A stretch of 64,000 nucleotides of DNA, from the NCBI GenBank assembly GCA_025765615.1, contig JAIVFJ010000228.1, positions 33,668 through 97,667 of the forward strand. Direction: 5' to 3'. Positions within the stretch are counted from its first letter, which is position 1. Every line of letters starts with the position of its first letter. Made by a program: the position numbers and the translations under genes. The notes under the pieces are model-generated. The model had not been told where the DNA came from. It was given only the letters and a program-made list of their open reading frames with translations, and searched no databases. Shown one piece after another: positions 1 through 11,422 of this stretch. This DNA is from Zopfochytrium polystomum. Taxonomy: Eukaryota > Chytridiomycota > Chytridiomycetes > Chytridiales > Chytridiaceae.

Positions 1-2080
1 TCCATCATATTTTGACAGCGCTCGTCCGGTGTAGTGAGCTAACAGTTTTAGCCCTAAAGGACCAGATCGCTTGTCGGTCGGGCTGTTGGTGGGGGACTGC
101 CGTATACTGGTGGTGGTCCGCGTAGGGTGGTAGTTGGAGACCGAAGTGACTGGGTCCACGCCCAAAATTTGTGTGCGCAAAGAAAAGAAAAAAAATTTTT
201 TTCTTCTTTTTTTGTAATCGCGCTAATGCAAAAAGGTTGGCGCCAAGCTGCATGCAGCAAAGGAGGCAACCAAAAACAAAAAGCGTCCTGACGCGCGTCC
301 GCAACGGTCCATAAAGAAACCCAAACGCGTCTGTCGGGTCTCAAGAGCGGTTGCAGGTTGCGATTTTTCAGCAGATGGTCCTTTCTCAAGCTTTCCCTAA
401 CCTCACAAACTGCTCACGCGCTGCTATTCCAATTCAGTCACACTCGGCTGCCACTGGCGCCACAGCGTGCCACTACTCATCCACGGAGATGCTCTGCTCC
501 CGAGTCCAGTCGAGCTCCTAACATCTCCACCAGAAAGCGAATTTTTTTATACGCCTAAAACCAACAGGGGAGGCCGGCACAACAGGTCGTTTCGATCAAA
601 CTGGATGTTTTGCCAAGGCCGTAGGTTGAAAAGACAGATGTCATGTCGGTATTTGCGTCGTGGACAGTGTGGGGTTGGACGGGGCGTAATGTAGGTAACG
701 GAGAACTCGTCGGTCGGCAGCTGAAGCAATCGAGCAATGTGGGCAGTGCGAGAAATGAAATTCAATACGCCAGAGCTAGAGTAGACACAGAGTAAGAGTC
801 AAAGTCATTGCATTTAGTGATGTAGTATTGTATGACGGAGGAAAATGGACAAGATGGTTATTGTCCATAGCAATCGGCTTGTCCCACCATCCATGCCTTG
901 TGACTGCGCAGTTTTGGCGGGTTTTGTCACTTTCGAAATGTTTGATTCCATAGAGCAGACATTGCGATTCGATGATCCATTACTTTTCGACGACATTTGA
1001 TATATTTAGTGACAGGAAAGTTTAACCAAGTGAGAGATCCAGCAAGCTGCCTGTCGACGAACGCGAAATGCGACAAAAACGCAAGACAATCCGCAGCAAG
1101 TACGCTCATTGTCGTCTTCGCAAGAACAAAAGAAAGATTGATTAACTGCGCCCAGCTGGTCTTCGCTGAACCAGACCATGCTCTTCGTACTGGTTGTTTG
1201 ACTACACGGACGAAATGGTGGCAAGAAGCGCACCTCCCATCCCCATGGCCGCGGACTATCGCTCCCAGCGCGATATTCAGTCATTTTAAGAATGATTTCT
1301 GCCTGAGTTCTGGCAGACGTCACGTCTTCCCGAGATGCAGGCGCTGAGATACACGTTCTTGCGTTCACCCATACAGACCATCTCAGAGCCAGCTACTCAT
1401 CGCCAACCCTAACCCTACGAATCACCCCCCGCCAATCCGTTCCTCAAGTGCCACCTCATTCCTTTGGCAACGGCGACGACACGCCGCGCCACAATCCAGC
1501 CTCTACTCGCACGCGTCTGGCGGTCGGCAGGGCTTCGCCTTGTTTTGGCGTGTCAAAAAAATGTTTTTTGTTGACTGCCACTACGTTGACTCGCCGTTTC
1601 CCCCGCTGCCGCAGCAAGTAGTACAAGCTAAACTGCTAAGCTTCAACTGTCCATTACAGATTCCGCTGTTATCTGCACACCTGGAGCTGTCCGTCGATAC
1701 CAATATCGTATTTTTTCTTAATTGGGAGGGCGCCAATTTTTACGCGGTCAAATTAGTGTGACCCGTCTTAGTCTAATCAACTCCCAAAGTGAGTAACTCA
1801 GGCGGAGTCACAGCAACGAGCCTCCGTTGATACGTTCTTTCCAAGCTGAATAATGCAACTACGGAGCCTTTTGGCAAGCCGTTCGGGAAGTAGTTCGTTG
1901 CCAACTGCGACGAAGTCCGAATTTGCTTATTTTTGGTGTCCGGCACTGTATGTAAATATTTTTCCCCGCTGGACACCGGAACTCGCCAAAAAACTTGATA
2001 AAAACACAATGCAAGTTCAGCGAGGCGGCACAGTGCGGAATTCGAGAAAAACGCGAAAAAAAGGTTAAAAAACAGAAAAT
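1..2080. other. Gene-poor region, no gene supported
   Basis: No open frame here shows a recognisable domain, a plausible exon chain or gene-like codon use; the frames present are short, overlap on both strands and are low in complexity. There is an A/T run near 180-210. Two adjacent CCCTAA-like units near 1407 are too few to call telomeric. I see no RNA gene. Confidence 0.5.
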
Positions 2081-3715
2081 CCTCCTGATCATGTCCGTCA
2101 GGTCAACTTCAGCGAGCCGGCGGAGTGCGGAATTCCTATACCTAACGCGGGGAAAAAAAGGAAATCCTCCTCATCATGTCCGTCCGCGCAGGAGGTTAAG
2201 TCCGTGTTCTTCAACAAAATTGGATCTACTTTTCTTCAAATATTATCTTCCGAACGTTCAAATAAATAACCCCAGGGCCAAGCACTGATCGAATTTCGCC
2301 ACCTTTCCACCTTGAGAATCCACTCTACGATGCGTTTCCTTTTCCCTCAAGCCCTGCTCGTCGCCGTGGGCCTTGTGGCTGTACCGGGCGCTGCCCACAG
2401 CCACAAGGAGATTTACAATTTCAAGCCCGAAGCCGGAGGTCTTCTCGGCGGTAATTACGTGAGTGCCTCGATTCGTTGTAGAAGTCGAACGAAAAGAGTG
2501 CAATATTTTGGCTCATCCGCTACGCGCCCAGGACCTCTTGCCGTCCTTAACGAACCTGAGCTCGATGGTGCTTGGCGGATCGTTCTGGGCATCGTCTTAC
2601 TTGCAAGGCACAAACGGCCACCAATACCTCATTGTCGCCCACGCCGTCAAACTTGAAGGCATCACCATGCGCTACGGCGCGATGGACATCACCGCCGGAG
2701 GGCCCTACCGTCAGTCGGCGCAGACGGTGTCCAACTACACCCTCACCGTCTCGCCCTCTGGCGCCTCGAACGTGTCCGCGGCCGGCTCCTTCTTCACCGT
2801 CTCCGACCTGGCCGACCCGCTGTCGGGAATGCGGTACAGCGCGGCTGTCCCAGACATGCGCTTCGATATCACGTTCGGGTACTCCCCCGTGCTGCTCTAC
2901 GGCGGGTTCGGGCAGTTCGTGGGGGCGGCGGGGGCGCTGGTCAACGAGTGGGCGTCGCCGGCGGGGCGCACGACGGGGTACCTCGTCGTCAACGGGACGC
3001 GGGTCGACGTCGACCCGGACCGGTCGATGACTTGGTTCGACCGGCAGTGGGGCGGGGCGTATGCGCGGTGGCACTGGTACGAGATCTTGCTGGATGTGGA
3101 CGGTGGTCGCACGCGCGTGCCCCTCGGGGTGTGGAACGGGCTTGATCCGGCGACTGGCAAGTGGCGGGCGTTCGCGACGACGCGCGAGGAGCCGGGTGTG
3201 CAGGTCGTCTCCGCGGTGCCGAACATCACGGTCGTGCCCGGCCGCTCGTACTTGTCGCCGTACACGAACGTTACCTACGATCTTGACTATGTGATTACGT
3301 TCGAGGACCCGTCGACCGTGCTCAAGGTGTCCTGTGTCGTCGAGGACCAGGAGATTCACTCAACGCCAGAGCTGAAGGCGGCTTACGAGGGACTCATCGA
3401 CGTGTCTGGGACTTACAAGGGCAAACGAGTAACTGGGTTTGGTCTCATCGAGATTACGCAGTTTGATTAATCAGACTGCGGCGCTGAATGTTTCGCTGGT
3501 TTGCGGTAGCTCTTTTTTGTTCTCCTCTGGATTCAACCCTCCTTGAATAAACTCCCCTGTTCTCGTCTCGAAATCCTCATCGGCTCATCTTCGATGGCGC
3601 CATTAAGATTGCCGTGATGACGCTGAGGCGAAAAGGGGGAGTGCCCTCGCATCACTGTTGCAATTCGATTCCAGAATGAAACGGGAGAGCTTGGATGCTA
3701 CTGCGTTGGCGTTCT
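2080..3715 (+). repeat. Segmental duplication, copy 1
   Basis: This block matches 8935-10588 in the same orientation, covering the promoter side, the whole AttH-like gene and about 240 bp of 3' flank. The 5' limit is blurred because copy 1 holds an extra internal repeat: a segment near 2010-2095 and one near 2104-2185 both carry a GCGGAATTC-like start and a CCTCCT..CATGTCCGTC end. Copy 2 has only one such unit. Shared 3' marks include an AATAAA about 75 bp after the stop and a conserved stretch at 3599-3690. Confidence 0.85.
2330..3470 (+). CDS. Secreted AttH/CrtC-like protein, copy 1
   Basis: Two exons, 2330-2458 and 2532-3470, joined over a 73-nt GT-AG intron, give about 355 aa. The N terminus is a clear signal peptide with a short hydrophobic core ending near Ala22. 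The body resembles the AttH / hydroxyneurosporene-synthase lipocalin-like fold, which in fungi includes kievitone-hydratase-like enzymes and hydratases or cyclases acting on hydrophobic small molecules. The key visible mark is the family-typical TWFDRQWG motif in the second half. Several NxT/S sites fit secretion. Because the intron is 73 nt, read-through would shift frame, so splicing is required. Copy 1 lacks three codons (DAFES region) present in copy 2. Substrate and reaction cannot be assigned. An AATAAA follows near 3546. Confidence 0.8.
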
Positions 3716-3969
3716 AGCGATTCCTTGAAGTCCTGCAATAAAGAAAGAGACTCTGCACTTGTATATTAATTATAAAGTCGGACCACAGGGGAGTTAGAGT
3801 ATACGCCTTGGCTCGCAAACCAAAGAGGCGCGTGACAGCAAGCAATCTCATCAAGTGCAAGGGAAGTTGGCTAGACCCTAAGAACGTCGAGCAGTTTAAG
3901 TCTGCTGTTTCCTTTACGCACTTCCAGCGCGGGAACGTTTTCTGAGTTTCTGAGTTTCTTTCTTGTCTG

Positions 3970-4060
3970 TTTGTTCTCTGGATTCGAACTCCGGTGTGTG
4001 TTGCTCTGAAAGACTCTGATGCTCTGAACGTGGGAGTACACGTACCACCACCGTACCCTG
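3970..4060 (-). repeat. Possible tRNA-derived SINE fragment
   Basis: On the minus strand a GGTAYGGTGGTG motif (4046-4057) is followed about 65 nt later by a good pol III B-box-like sequence (GGAGTTCGAATCC, 3980-3992). The same GGTAYGGTGGTG motif occurs at 30081-30092 and 30471-30482. The T arm does not fold as a proper tRNA stem, so this is not a functional tRNA. The SINE reading is tentative. Confidence 0.3.
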
Positions 4061-4294
4061 CCCTCCGCCAATGTCCCACCGATCCATCAGCCCCCAAGTT
4101 CCCCCTCCGCAGCTGGCTCCGAGTCATGCTGCTGCCCCCGACGAACAAGACACGCCAGAACTCTCACCCTTTCGCGACACCTTAATCCGCGCAATCCACC
4201 TCGCAATCTGTCCTCTTCGGCCCGGCCCAGCCCGCGTTGTGGGGACCTCAGCTCCTACAACGACGCATCTACTATCGCCAAGGCCTGAACGCGC

Positions 4295-5332
4295 ATGGAC
4301 ATTCCTCACGCCCGAACGTGCCGGGGCATTCTTCAGGTAACCTCCTCCTCTTCCATCGACTTCTCTACTCACCCACTTTCCTCCCTTTCCGCAATTTCTC
4401 GCGTCCTCCCCGCCTACCCCACCCCTGCCGGGCTCGGCCCGCCTCCTCCCTCCGGACACAGCTGCTGCTGGCACGCGCGGATCTCTCCCGGCCAATGCTC
4501 ATCCCGGCCAGCGTCAACCAGTCTAGCACTGTCTCCACGGACACGGCAGCCAGCGCGGCAGGGTCACTTCGGTCGATTACAGACAAATACGTTTGCCTAC
4601 GCCGGACCTTCCACTGCGGCGCACCACGCCCCTCCGGCAACTCCCTCTAACGGCCAATGGGCTCCTTCCTTCGAGCTCGACGCTCTCGCCACTGAGCTTC
4701 GCCACCTTCGATCTGAAAATGCTCGCCTTGCATCCTCTACAGCTCTCGACGTTGAGTTAATTGGGCTGCGCAACGAGAATGCTCGTCTCCAAAGACTCGT
4801 CCACCAGCAGGCCCCTGCCGAAGAACCTGGCATGGCCAACCACCCCAATCTCGTACCTCCGGCCGCCGTCGTTCCACCACCTGGTCCCGCCCAACCGCTA
4901 CCTGCCCCAAGCCAGCACGGGTCTGTCCGCTCACTTGTCACAAGTGGAGACCACACTGCAACTTGGGGGGACCCGAACTACACGCCCTCACAACGTTCGT
5001 CTTCGCGCCCCAGACGGCGACGCCCAAGAATTGATTCTGACACTGACGAAGACGACGATGCGCGCGCCCGTATACAGTCCAAGAAACTTTACCGCATTGA
5101 CGAAGCATGGCAGAGAGGGCTTGCTATGACCCTTCCTGGCGCAACGCCCCCAGTACAGCGGCCTACCACCCCATATGGAACTCGTAGAGCCGCAGCCGCC
5201 GGGCGCACTCAGCCAAGACAGGTGCAGCCTCGCCGACCCGCAGGCCTGTTCCCAGGCGCTGGGGCCGCCCAACCAGCCCCACCCGCAGCTGGCGGACCCA
5301 GGCACTCACGGCGTACGCCCAATTTTTCCTGA
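4295..5332 (+). pseudogene. DIRS-element ORF1, gag-like
   Basis: A 345-aa Pro/Ser/Ala-rich frame. Its middle part has heptad-like leucine spacing (two LRxENARL-type repeats near residues 130-170), suggesting a coiled coil, and an acidic SDTDEDDD patch follows. No CCHC zinc knuckle is seen, as is common for DIRS-type gag-like proteins. The stop at 5332 is followed 12 bp later by an in-frame ATG that opens the polymerase frame. An upstream open frame from 4071 may belong to the same protein through an intron or frameshift. Assignment rests mainly on position. Confidence 0.55.
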
Positions 5333-5344
5333 ACACTGAAGGTC

Positions 5345-7559
5345 TTGGAGACTCACGACATTACTGCATCATCTTCAACGTGGATAACTGCTCCAACACA
5401 CACTGCCCTCGACCCCATGTCTGTGCTGTCTGTCTGGCCACTGCCATTCAGGCTGTTCACTCCTGCGCCAGTCAGCGCAACGCCCACCACCAGCAACGTA
5501 TTCGTCCTGTACAGCCCCGACACGACTAGGCTGCACCTGCCAGCCCCGCCTTCGGCCAAGCCCCAGCTGCCGTACTCCACGCACAACCAGCGCCCGCACC
5601 CGCTAGGCCTGCCACTGCAAACACCACTGCTACTGCCCCCACTGTGCCACCCTGGCCTATCCTGCCCTTTCGCTGAGGCGGGGGTGGAGGATGCCACAAT
5701 TTCCTCCCCACATGGCCCCGGCCCCCCTCAGGATCAGTCCAACCGCGACACTGGAGCCCCGCAGCATCTGCGCTGGTCTCGTGGGATGCTCTTTGATCCT
5801 CAAGTACTTCCGACTGGCGGTGCTGCGTCTGACACGGAAACTGCCGCTCCCTTGCCCTCACCACCAGTCGACGACCAAAAGTACAAAGTCCTCGAGGTCG
5901 CTCTCCACAAGGCAATCCCGTGGAAAATTGTCCTCACCATCTGTCTTGGCAAGCTTGCGCGATACCTCCGACGTCATCCGAACAAGCCCTTCACTCAGTC
6001 TCTACTTCCTGGTATCAAAATTGGCGTTTGGTACAGTGACAGGTTCACCTCTCGCCCGGAAGAGCCGTGGCTCCTCCGTACTGCTCCTGAAGACAGGATC
6101 CATGGCGAGAACCTCGAAAAATACGTTCTCACCGAAGTACAGGTGGGCTGGTACACAAAACTCCCTGCCCTACCACACCTCTGCTCAACTGTCTCCCTGT
6201 TCTCAGTTGAACAAAAGAACAAGCACCGTCTTATCCACAATGTCCTTCCCCCGTGGTAACTCTGTCAATGACCACATCCCCGACTCCCATGCCCACGTCC
6301 GCTACGACCCTCTCATCGAGTTCATTCCCATACTCATCTGGATGCACCAACATACCGCACGTGATTATACGCTTGTGCTGTGGAAACTCGACTGCTCTGC
6401 TGCCTTCCGACAGGTCCCAGTCCACCCGGTCAACCAGGCGATGCAGGTAGTATTCTTCCGTGGTGAATTCTTCCTAGACCATTGTCTCAGCTTTGGGTCT
6501 CGCTCTGGTCCCTACCTCTTCACTCGGCTCAGCCACTCCATTGCTTGGATAGCCGAAAACGAACTCCAGCTTCTGGTTGTCAAATGCCGGGTTGATGACT
6601 TGTACGGCGCATGCTTCCAACCCACCTGTGATGTCCCACACACAAAGCCTGCTGAACTCGTCACAGTCGAACACCTACTCGACGACCTTGGGCTGCCACA
6701 TGCAAAGGAGGCTTGGGGTACCAGCCTCCAAATTCTTGGGATTCAGATCGACGCATGTGCTCTCGTATACTCACTCCCTGACAACAAACTGCGCAAGCTC
6801 GAAGCCCTGCTTCAATCGTGGCTCGACGCACCAGCCCTTCCCCTCCAGACATGGCGAGAACACTTTGGGTTTCTTAACTTCGCTACATCCGTATTCTTTG
6901 CAATTGCTGCCGCCACACCACCGCTTTACCGCCAATCCGCTGGGCGCACCATTCCACAAGCAACAATACCACTACACACGGAATCTCGCCAATCCTTACA
7001 GTGGCTGCAGCAGCTCCTACAGAAGGCGCCGCCTCGAAGTCTCCTACGACTACACGCTTGGCAGCCAGCGGATGCGACTCTTGAATACTTCACAGATGCG
7101 TGCCAAGATGGCCTCGGTTTCTGGTATCCGTCTCTACGACTCGGGTTCTACCACCGCACCACTGCGCCGTATCACCACAACAACACACCTGTACACGTTG
7201 GTACAAACGAGCTCTACGCACAGTTCCTGGCATTACACATACTCCGCAACACTCCTCTCACCCACGCAGGCTGCAAACTGCTTGGGTACACAGACAATCA
7301 AGGAGTCGCAGTCAACTTCGACTCCTTCAGTTCCAGTCGATATATCAACAACGTCATCATTCAGTCCATAGCAGGACTAGAAACAATGTACAGGATCTCA
7401 GTCCGAGTCCTCTACTTCCCTGGGAAGCGCAATATTGTGGCTGACTCCGTCTCTCGTGGCAATCTGGTGTTTCTGCAGCGTACTTTTCCCCTTGCATCTT
7501 TCCATCAGCTTCACACCCTTCCACCCCTCCTCTACCCTTTCCACAATGTCTACACTTAA
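5345..7559 (+). pseudogene. DIRS-element reverse transcriptase / RNase H, frameshifted
   Basis: The first part (5345-6259) reaches the RT entry (HRLIHN). The frame then shifts by one base, and the RT continues in the frame that ends at 7559, beginning with the DIRS-typical SFPRGNSVND motif. Further RT marks are LDCSAAFRQVPVHP (motif A region) and the catalytic VDD in CRVDDLYG. RNase H follows, with FTDACQDGLGFW and YTDNQG, ending in NIVADSVSR, a usual RNase H tail. The frameshift means no intact polymerase is encoded. It copied element RNA in its active form. Confidence 0.75.
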
Positions 7560-7561
7560 CA

Positions 7562-8477
7562 TTCACTCATTCTGGACTCGATTGAACCAACCACGCATGC
7601 TCAGTACGCTGTTGCAGCAGGGCACTGGCACTCCTTTTCGAACCTATCCAACTTTGACAACACCATTACACCAGAGCGAGTTGCACTTTTTGCAGCCCAC
7701 CTATTTTCCCAAGGTTACAGCTACTCTACGATCCGAACTTACATCTCTGGCGTTGGCACTTTACTTGGTGGTACACATTGGCCTGAGGTCCGCTCCCACC
7801 CACGTGTGGCCCGCGCCCTTGCTGGAATTAGAAAACTAACAGCAGCCGAAAGTCCGACAGCAATTCCATTTCCCCCTCTGCCCACAGTACCCATCGCCAC
7901 CTCTGACCTGCACCACCTTGCAAACTTGCTGCTGCGTACCGACCCACACAGACCGCTCATCCTCGCTCTCGCGACCATAGCCTTCTCTGCACTCCATCGC
8001 CTTGCTGAACTACTTGACACACATGACCAGGTCCCATCCCATCACAGAATCCGACTGGACTCTGTCAATATCACCGCTCTCGGACTCACCTACCATCTCC
8101 CTTACACCAAAGTGAACCGGTTTGGACAAGGGCAAATGGTCTTTCTTCCATTCAATTCGACCAACGATCTCAGCACAGATCCTATCATCTGACTTCAACA
8201 CTATATCCAACACCGCCCACCTTCCGACAACCCCGCCCTCTTCCTATGATGCGACGGCTCGATCCCCACCAAGTCATGGTTCCTGTCTGTCCTCCAATCC
8301 ACTCTCGGACCCACTTTCACCGGCAAGTCTTTCCTCTCTGGTGGTGTGACATTCCTCGCCGAGCAAGGGCACCCAGCGTCTTACATCATGCAACGCGGGC
8401 GTTGGTCCTCCTCCGCATGGAAACTCTACATTCAGAACCAACCTACACTTGCCCACCTACAACTCGATATCCACTGA
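7562..8477 (+). pseudogene. DIRS-element tyrosine recombinase, degenerate
   Basis: In the same frame as the RNase H there is a core-binding-like domain (STIRTYISGVGTLL), then a catalytic region with the first arginine (SALHRLAELL). The C-terminal box reads GGVTFLAEQGHPASYIMQ then RGRWSSSAWKLYI, the classic GRWSSxAxxxYI of DIRS and Crypton recombinases with its tyrosine. The expected His-x-x-Arg ahead of the GG is replaced (GKSFLSGG), and an in-frame TGA lies near 8245, so the enzyme is dead as read. Confidence 0.75.
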
Positions 8478-8934
8478 CCATCTCTTTCCTCTCTCTTCTC
8501 TCTCTCTCCCGGGGCTTCGCACTGGGCACCGGTTGGCGCACTCCATACTGACGTGGGGCGCCCGCTGGGAGGGAGAGAGAAATACATATCCTTAGCCCAC
8601 TATCATTCTGCTTCACCCTCTTCCTTCACCCTTCGGGATCTTCTCTGCGATAGGAAGGAGTTGGATCCAAATTCAATAAATTTCCAAATTTTTTTCAATC
8701 TAGCTTCATAACGCGCCCCTAAGGTTCAATCTCAACTGCGTCGGCGGAGTCGGCAACGCACTCGTCAATGAACTGAAGGGTGGTCGGCATCGTGCGGTGC
8801 AGCACCCACAATTCCGTGTGTTTCCGTGTTTGCCGTTTGTCGCCTGTCTCATCCAAAACGGGATGTTTGTTTGGCGGCGAAACGGACAAAAAAATTTCGA
8901 GCTGTCAGCACACATAAAAAATTTGATATAAAAA

Positions 8935-10588
8935 CTCAATGCAGCCGGCGGAGTGCGGAATTCCTAAACCTAACGCGTTTCCGCGGGGGGAAAAAAAAAT
9001 CCTCCTCATCATGTCCGTCCGTGCTGGGAGGTCATCTCCGTAACTTGGATCTACTTTTCTTTAAATATTATATTCCGAGTGTTCAAATAAATAACCCCAG
9101 GGCCAAGCACTGATCGAATTTCCCCACCACCTTTCCACCTCGAGAATCCACCCTACGATGCGTTTCCTTTTCCCTCAAGCCCTCCTCGTCGCCGTGGGCC
9201 TTGCGGCTGTACAAGGCACTGCCCACAGCCACAAGGAGATTTACAATTTCAAGCCCGAAGCCGGAGGTCTTCTCGGTGGTAATTACGTGAGTGCCTCGAT
9301 TCGTTGTAGAAGTCGAACAAAAAGGGTGCAATTTTTGGCTCATCCGCTACGCGCCCAGGCTCTCTTGCCGTCCTTAACGAATCTGAGCTCGATGGTGCTT
9401 GGGGACGCTTTCGAATCGTTCTGGGCATCGTCTTACGTGCAAGGTACCAACGGCCGCCAATACCTCATTGTCGCCCACGCCATCAAAACCGGAGGCATCA
9501 CCATGCGCTACGGCGCGATGGACATCACCGCTGGAGGGCCTTACCGTCAGTCGGCACAGACCGCGTCCAACTACACCGTCACCGTCTCGCCCTCTGGCGC
9601 ATCGAACGTGTCCGCGGCCGGCTCCTTCTTCACCGTCGCCGACCTGGCCGACCCGCTGTCGGGAATGCGGTACAGCGCGGCGGTCCCAGACATTCGCTTC
9701 GACATCACGTTCGGGTACTCTCCCGTGCTGCTCTACGGCGGGTTGGGGCAGTTCGTGGGGGCGGCGGGGGCGCAGGTCCACGAGTGGGCGTCGCCGGCGG
9801 GGCGCACGACGGGGTACCTCGTTGTCAACGGGACGCGGGTCGACGTCGACCCGGACCGGTCGATGACCTGGTTCGACCGCCAATGGGGCGGGGCGTACGT
9901 GCGGTGGCACTGGTACGAGATCTTGCTGGATGTGGACGGCGGCCGCACGCGCGTGCCCCTCGGGGTGTGGAACGGGCTGGATCCGGCGACTGGCAAGTGG
10001 CGGGCGTTCGCGACGACGCGCGAGGAGCCGGGTGTGCAGGTCGTCTCCGCGGTGCCGAACATCACGGTCGTGCCCGGCCGCTCGTACTTGTCGCCGTACA
10101 CGAACGTTACCTACGATCTTGACTATGTGATTACGTTCGAGGACCCGTCGACCGTGCTCAAGGTGTCCTGTGTCGTCGAGGACCAGGAGATTCACTCGAC
10201 GCCAGAGCTGAAGGCGGCTTACGAGGGTCTCATCGACGTGTCTGGGACTTACAAGGGCAAACGAGCAACTGGGTTTGGTCTCATCGAGATCACGCAGTTT
10301 GATTAATCAGATAGCGGTGCTGAATGTTTCGCTGGTTTACTGGAGCTCTTTTTTGTTCTCCTCTGGATTCAACCCTCCTCGAATAAACTCCCTCTTCTCG
10401 TCTCGAAAATCCCCATTGGTCATCTGCGGAGGCGCCACCGCTGGAAACGGTGGCCTGCAGCACACGCCCGGTCGACACCATTAAGACTGCCGTGATGACG
10501 CTGAGGCGAAATGGGGGAGTGCCCTCGCATTACTGTTGCAATTCGATTCCAGAATGAAACGGGAGATTGAATGTTGCTGTATTGGCGT
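8935..10588 (+). repeat. Segmental duplication, copy 2
   Basis: Matches 2080-3715 in the same orientation, including the 5' flank, the AttH-like gene and the 3' flank. Copy 2 has about 43 extra bases near 10430-10475 in the 3' flank, and lacks the second unit of the promoter-side repeat seen in copy 1. Confidence 0.85.
9158..10306 (+). CDS. Secreted AttH/CrtC-like protein, copy 2
   Basis: Paralogue of the gene at 2330. The stretch reads open from start to stop (382 aa), but comparison with copy 1 shows a 72-nt intron at 9287-9358 with the same GT-AG borders. Spliced exons 9158-9286 and 9359-10306 give 358 aa. A signal peptide covers residues 1-22 and the TWFDRQWG motif lies near residues 213-220. 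Since 72 is divisible by three, an intron-retained form would add 24 residues without changing frame. The protein is nearly identical to copy 1 in its C-terminal two thirds. An AATAAA follows near 10382. Confidence 0.8.
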   Translation: MRFLFPQALLVAVGLAAVQGTAHSHKEIYNFKPEAGGLLGGNYVSASIRCRSRTKRVQFLAHPLRAQALLPSLTNLSSMVLGDAFESFWASSYVQGTNGRQYLIVAHAIKTGGITMRYGAMDITAGGPYRQSAQTASNYTVTVSPSGASNVSAAGSFFTVADLADPLSGMRYSAAVPDIRFDITFGYSPVLLYGGLGQFVGAAGAQVHEWASPAGRTTGYLVVNGTRVDVDPDRSMTWFDRQWGGAYVRWHWYEILLDVDGGRTRVPLGVWNGLDPATGKWRAFATTREEPGVQVVSAVPNITVVPGRSYLSPYTNVTYDLDYVITFEDPSTVLKVSCVVEDQEIHSTPELKAAYEGLIDVSGTYKGKRATGFGLIEITQFD

Positions 10589-10790
10589 TTTCTGTTTTCT
10601 TCACTTCGCCGCTGGCCGACCGAGCGCAGCTTCTGATCAACAATCTGCAAGAAGCAAGCCTTGGCGCAGAAAAATTCTGCCTCAACTTGTTTTATTGCCG
10701 ATAGGGTGGAAAGTGTCGTCGTGCGGTGAGATGGTTTTTTGCAAATCTCAGTCCCAGCCCCTTTGAAGAGCAGTTTTTCGGTTCTATTGA

Positions 10791-10792
<2 letters not shown>

Positions 10793-10825
<33 letters not shown>

Positions 10826-10915
10826 GAGAGAGAGAGTGAGAGAGAGAGAGTGAGAGAGAGAGAGAGAGAGTGAGAGAGAAAGTGAGAGGGAGAGGGAGAG
10901 GGAGAGAAAGGAGAA
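10793..10915. repeat. (GA)n microsatellite
   Basis: A GA-dinucleotide tract interrupted by GTGA units. It produces long spurious Leu-Ser open frames on the opposite strand, which are not genes. It lies in the roughly 830-bp gap before the methionine sulfoxide reductase gene, where I see nothing else. Confidence 0.9.
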
Positions 10916-11422
10916 TTTGGGTGCACATTCCTCTTTCAGACGGCCGTTCTTTTCCGCGGATCTGCGCCTCGTCTGTTTTCGCGCGCTTCCGAGCTTGCCT
11001 CTCCAATCGCAGTGAAATCCGAACGAGGCAACTCCTTTTGCAGCCGGTGTTTGGTTTCTTCGGGAAGGAAAATCGGCGTAGCCCGTCTGGTTCTGTGCGG
11101 CGCGCACCCGGGCGATTCCACGTTTGGGGTTTGGGTGCTCTCGTTTCGCCTCCTAAATCGGTGTCTTGCAGCTGAACCGTGACGTGGGGAGAAGTTAGTT
11201 CCATGTTTGTGTGCTAGAGCGTCCTCGTTCGCCCTCTCTGCTCTTTTCTTTTTGCCATCCTAGTGTCTCTTTTGACTTGAATAGCACCTCGGAGGGTAAC
11301 GGAAAGGCAGCGCGCAACGCTTGCTGGCCTGCAAAAGACGAGCGAGTTGCGTGATCGGCCCTTCTATTTGTCTCCTGTGCTTTCTTTCTTTTTCCGATTC
11401 GTCAGCAACACCACCGTTAATA

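Larger units (their letters stand above)
4071..8530 (+). mobile_element. Decayed DIRS-type (tyrosine recombinase) retroelement
   Basis: The order is a gag-like coiled-coil protein, reverse transcriptase plus RNase H, then a tyrosine recombinase. That order defines the DIRS/Ngaro/PAT group, which uses a tyrosine recombinase in place of an integrase. The element lies between the two AttH-like duplicates. It is broken: a one-base frameshift in the RT near 6245, an in-frame stop in the recombinase near 8245, and loss of key recombinase residues. I could not identify terminal or split direct repeats by eye, so both ends are approximate. Confidence 0.8.

Noticed and set aside
1400..1425. Telomere-like CCCTAA units
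   Set aside because: Only two units, internal, with no array and no change of gene content around them.
2547..3359. A 270-aa antisense frame over the AttH-like gene (and its twin at 9374-10195)
   Set aside because: Arg/His/Pro-rich shadow of a GC-rich exon; conserved only because the sense gene is duplicated.
3970..4060. A possible tRNA gene on the minus strand because of a B-box-like GAGTTCGAATCC
   Set aside because: The T-arm stem does not pair and no acceptor stem or anticodon arm folds; kept only as a weak SINE hint.
10420..11204. Long Ser/Leu-rich open frames on the minus strand
   Set aside because: They are translations of a GA microsatellite and have no other support.
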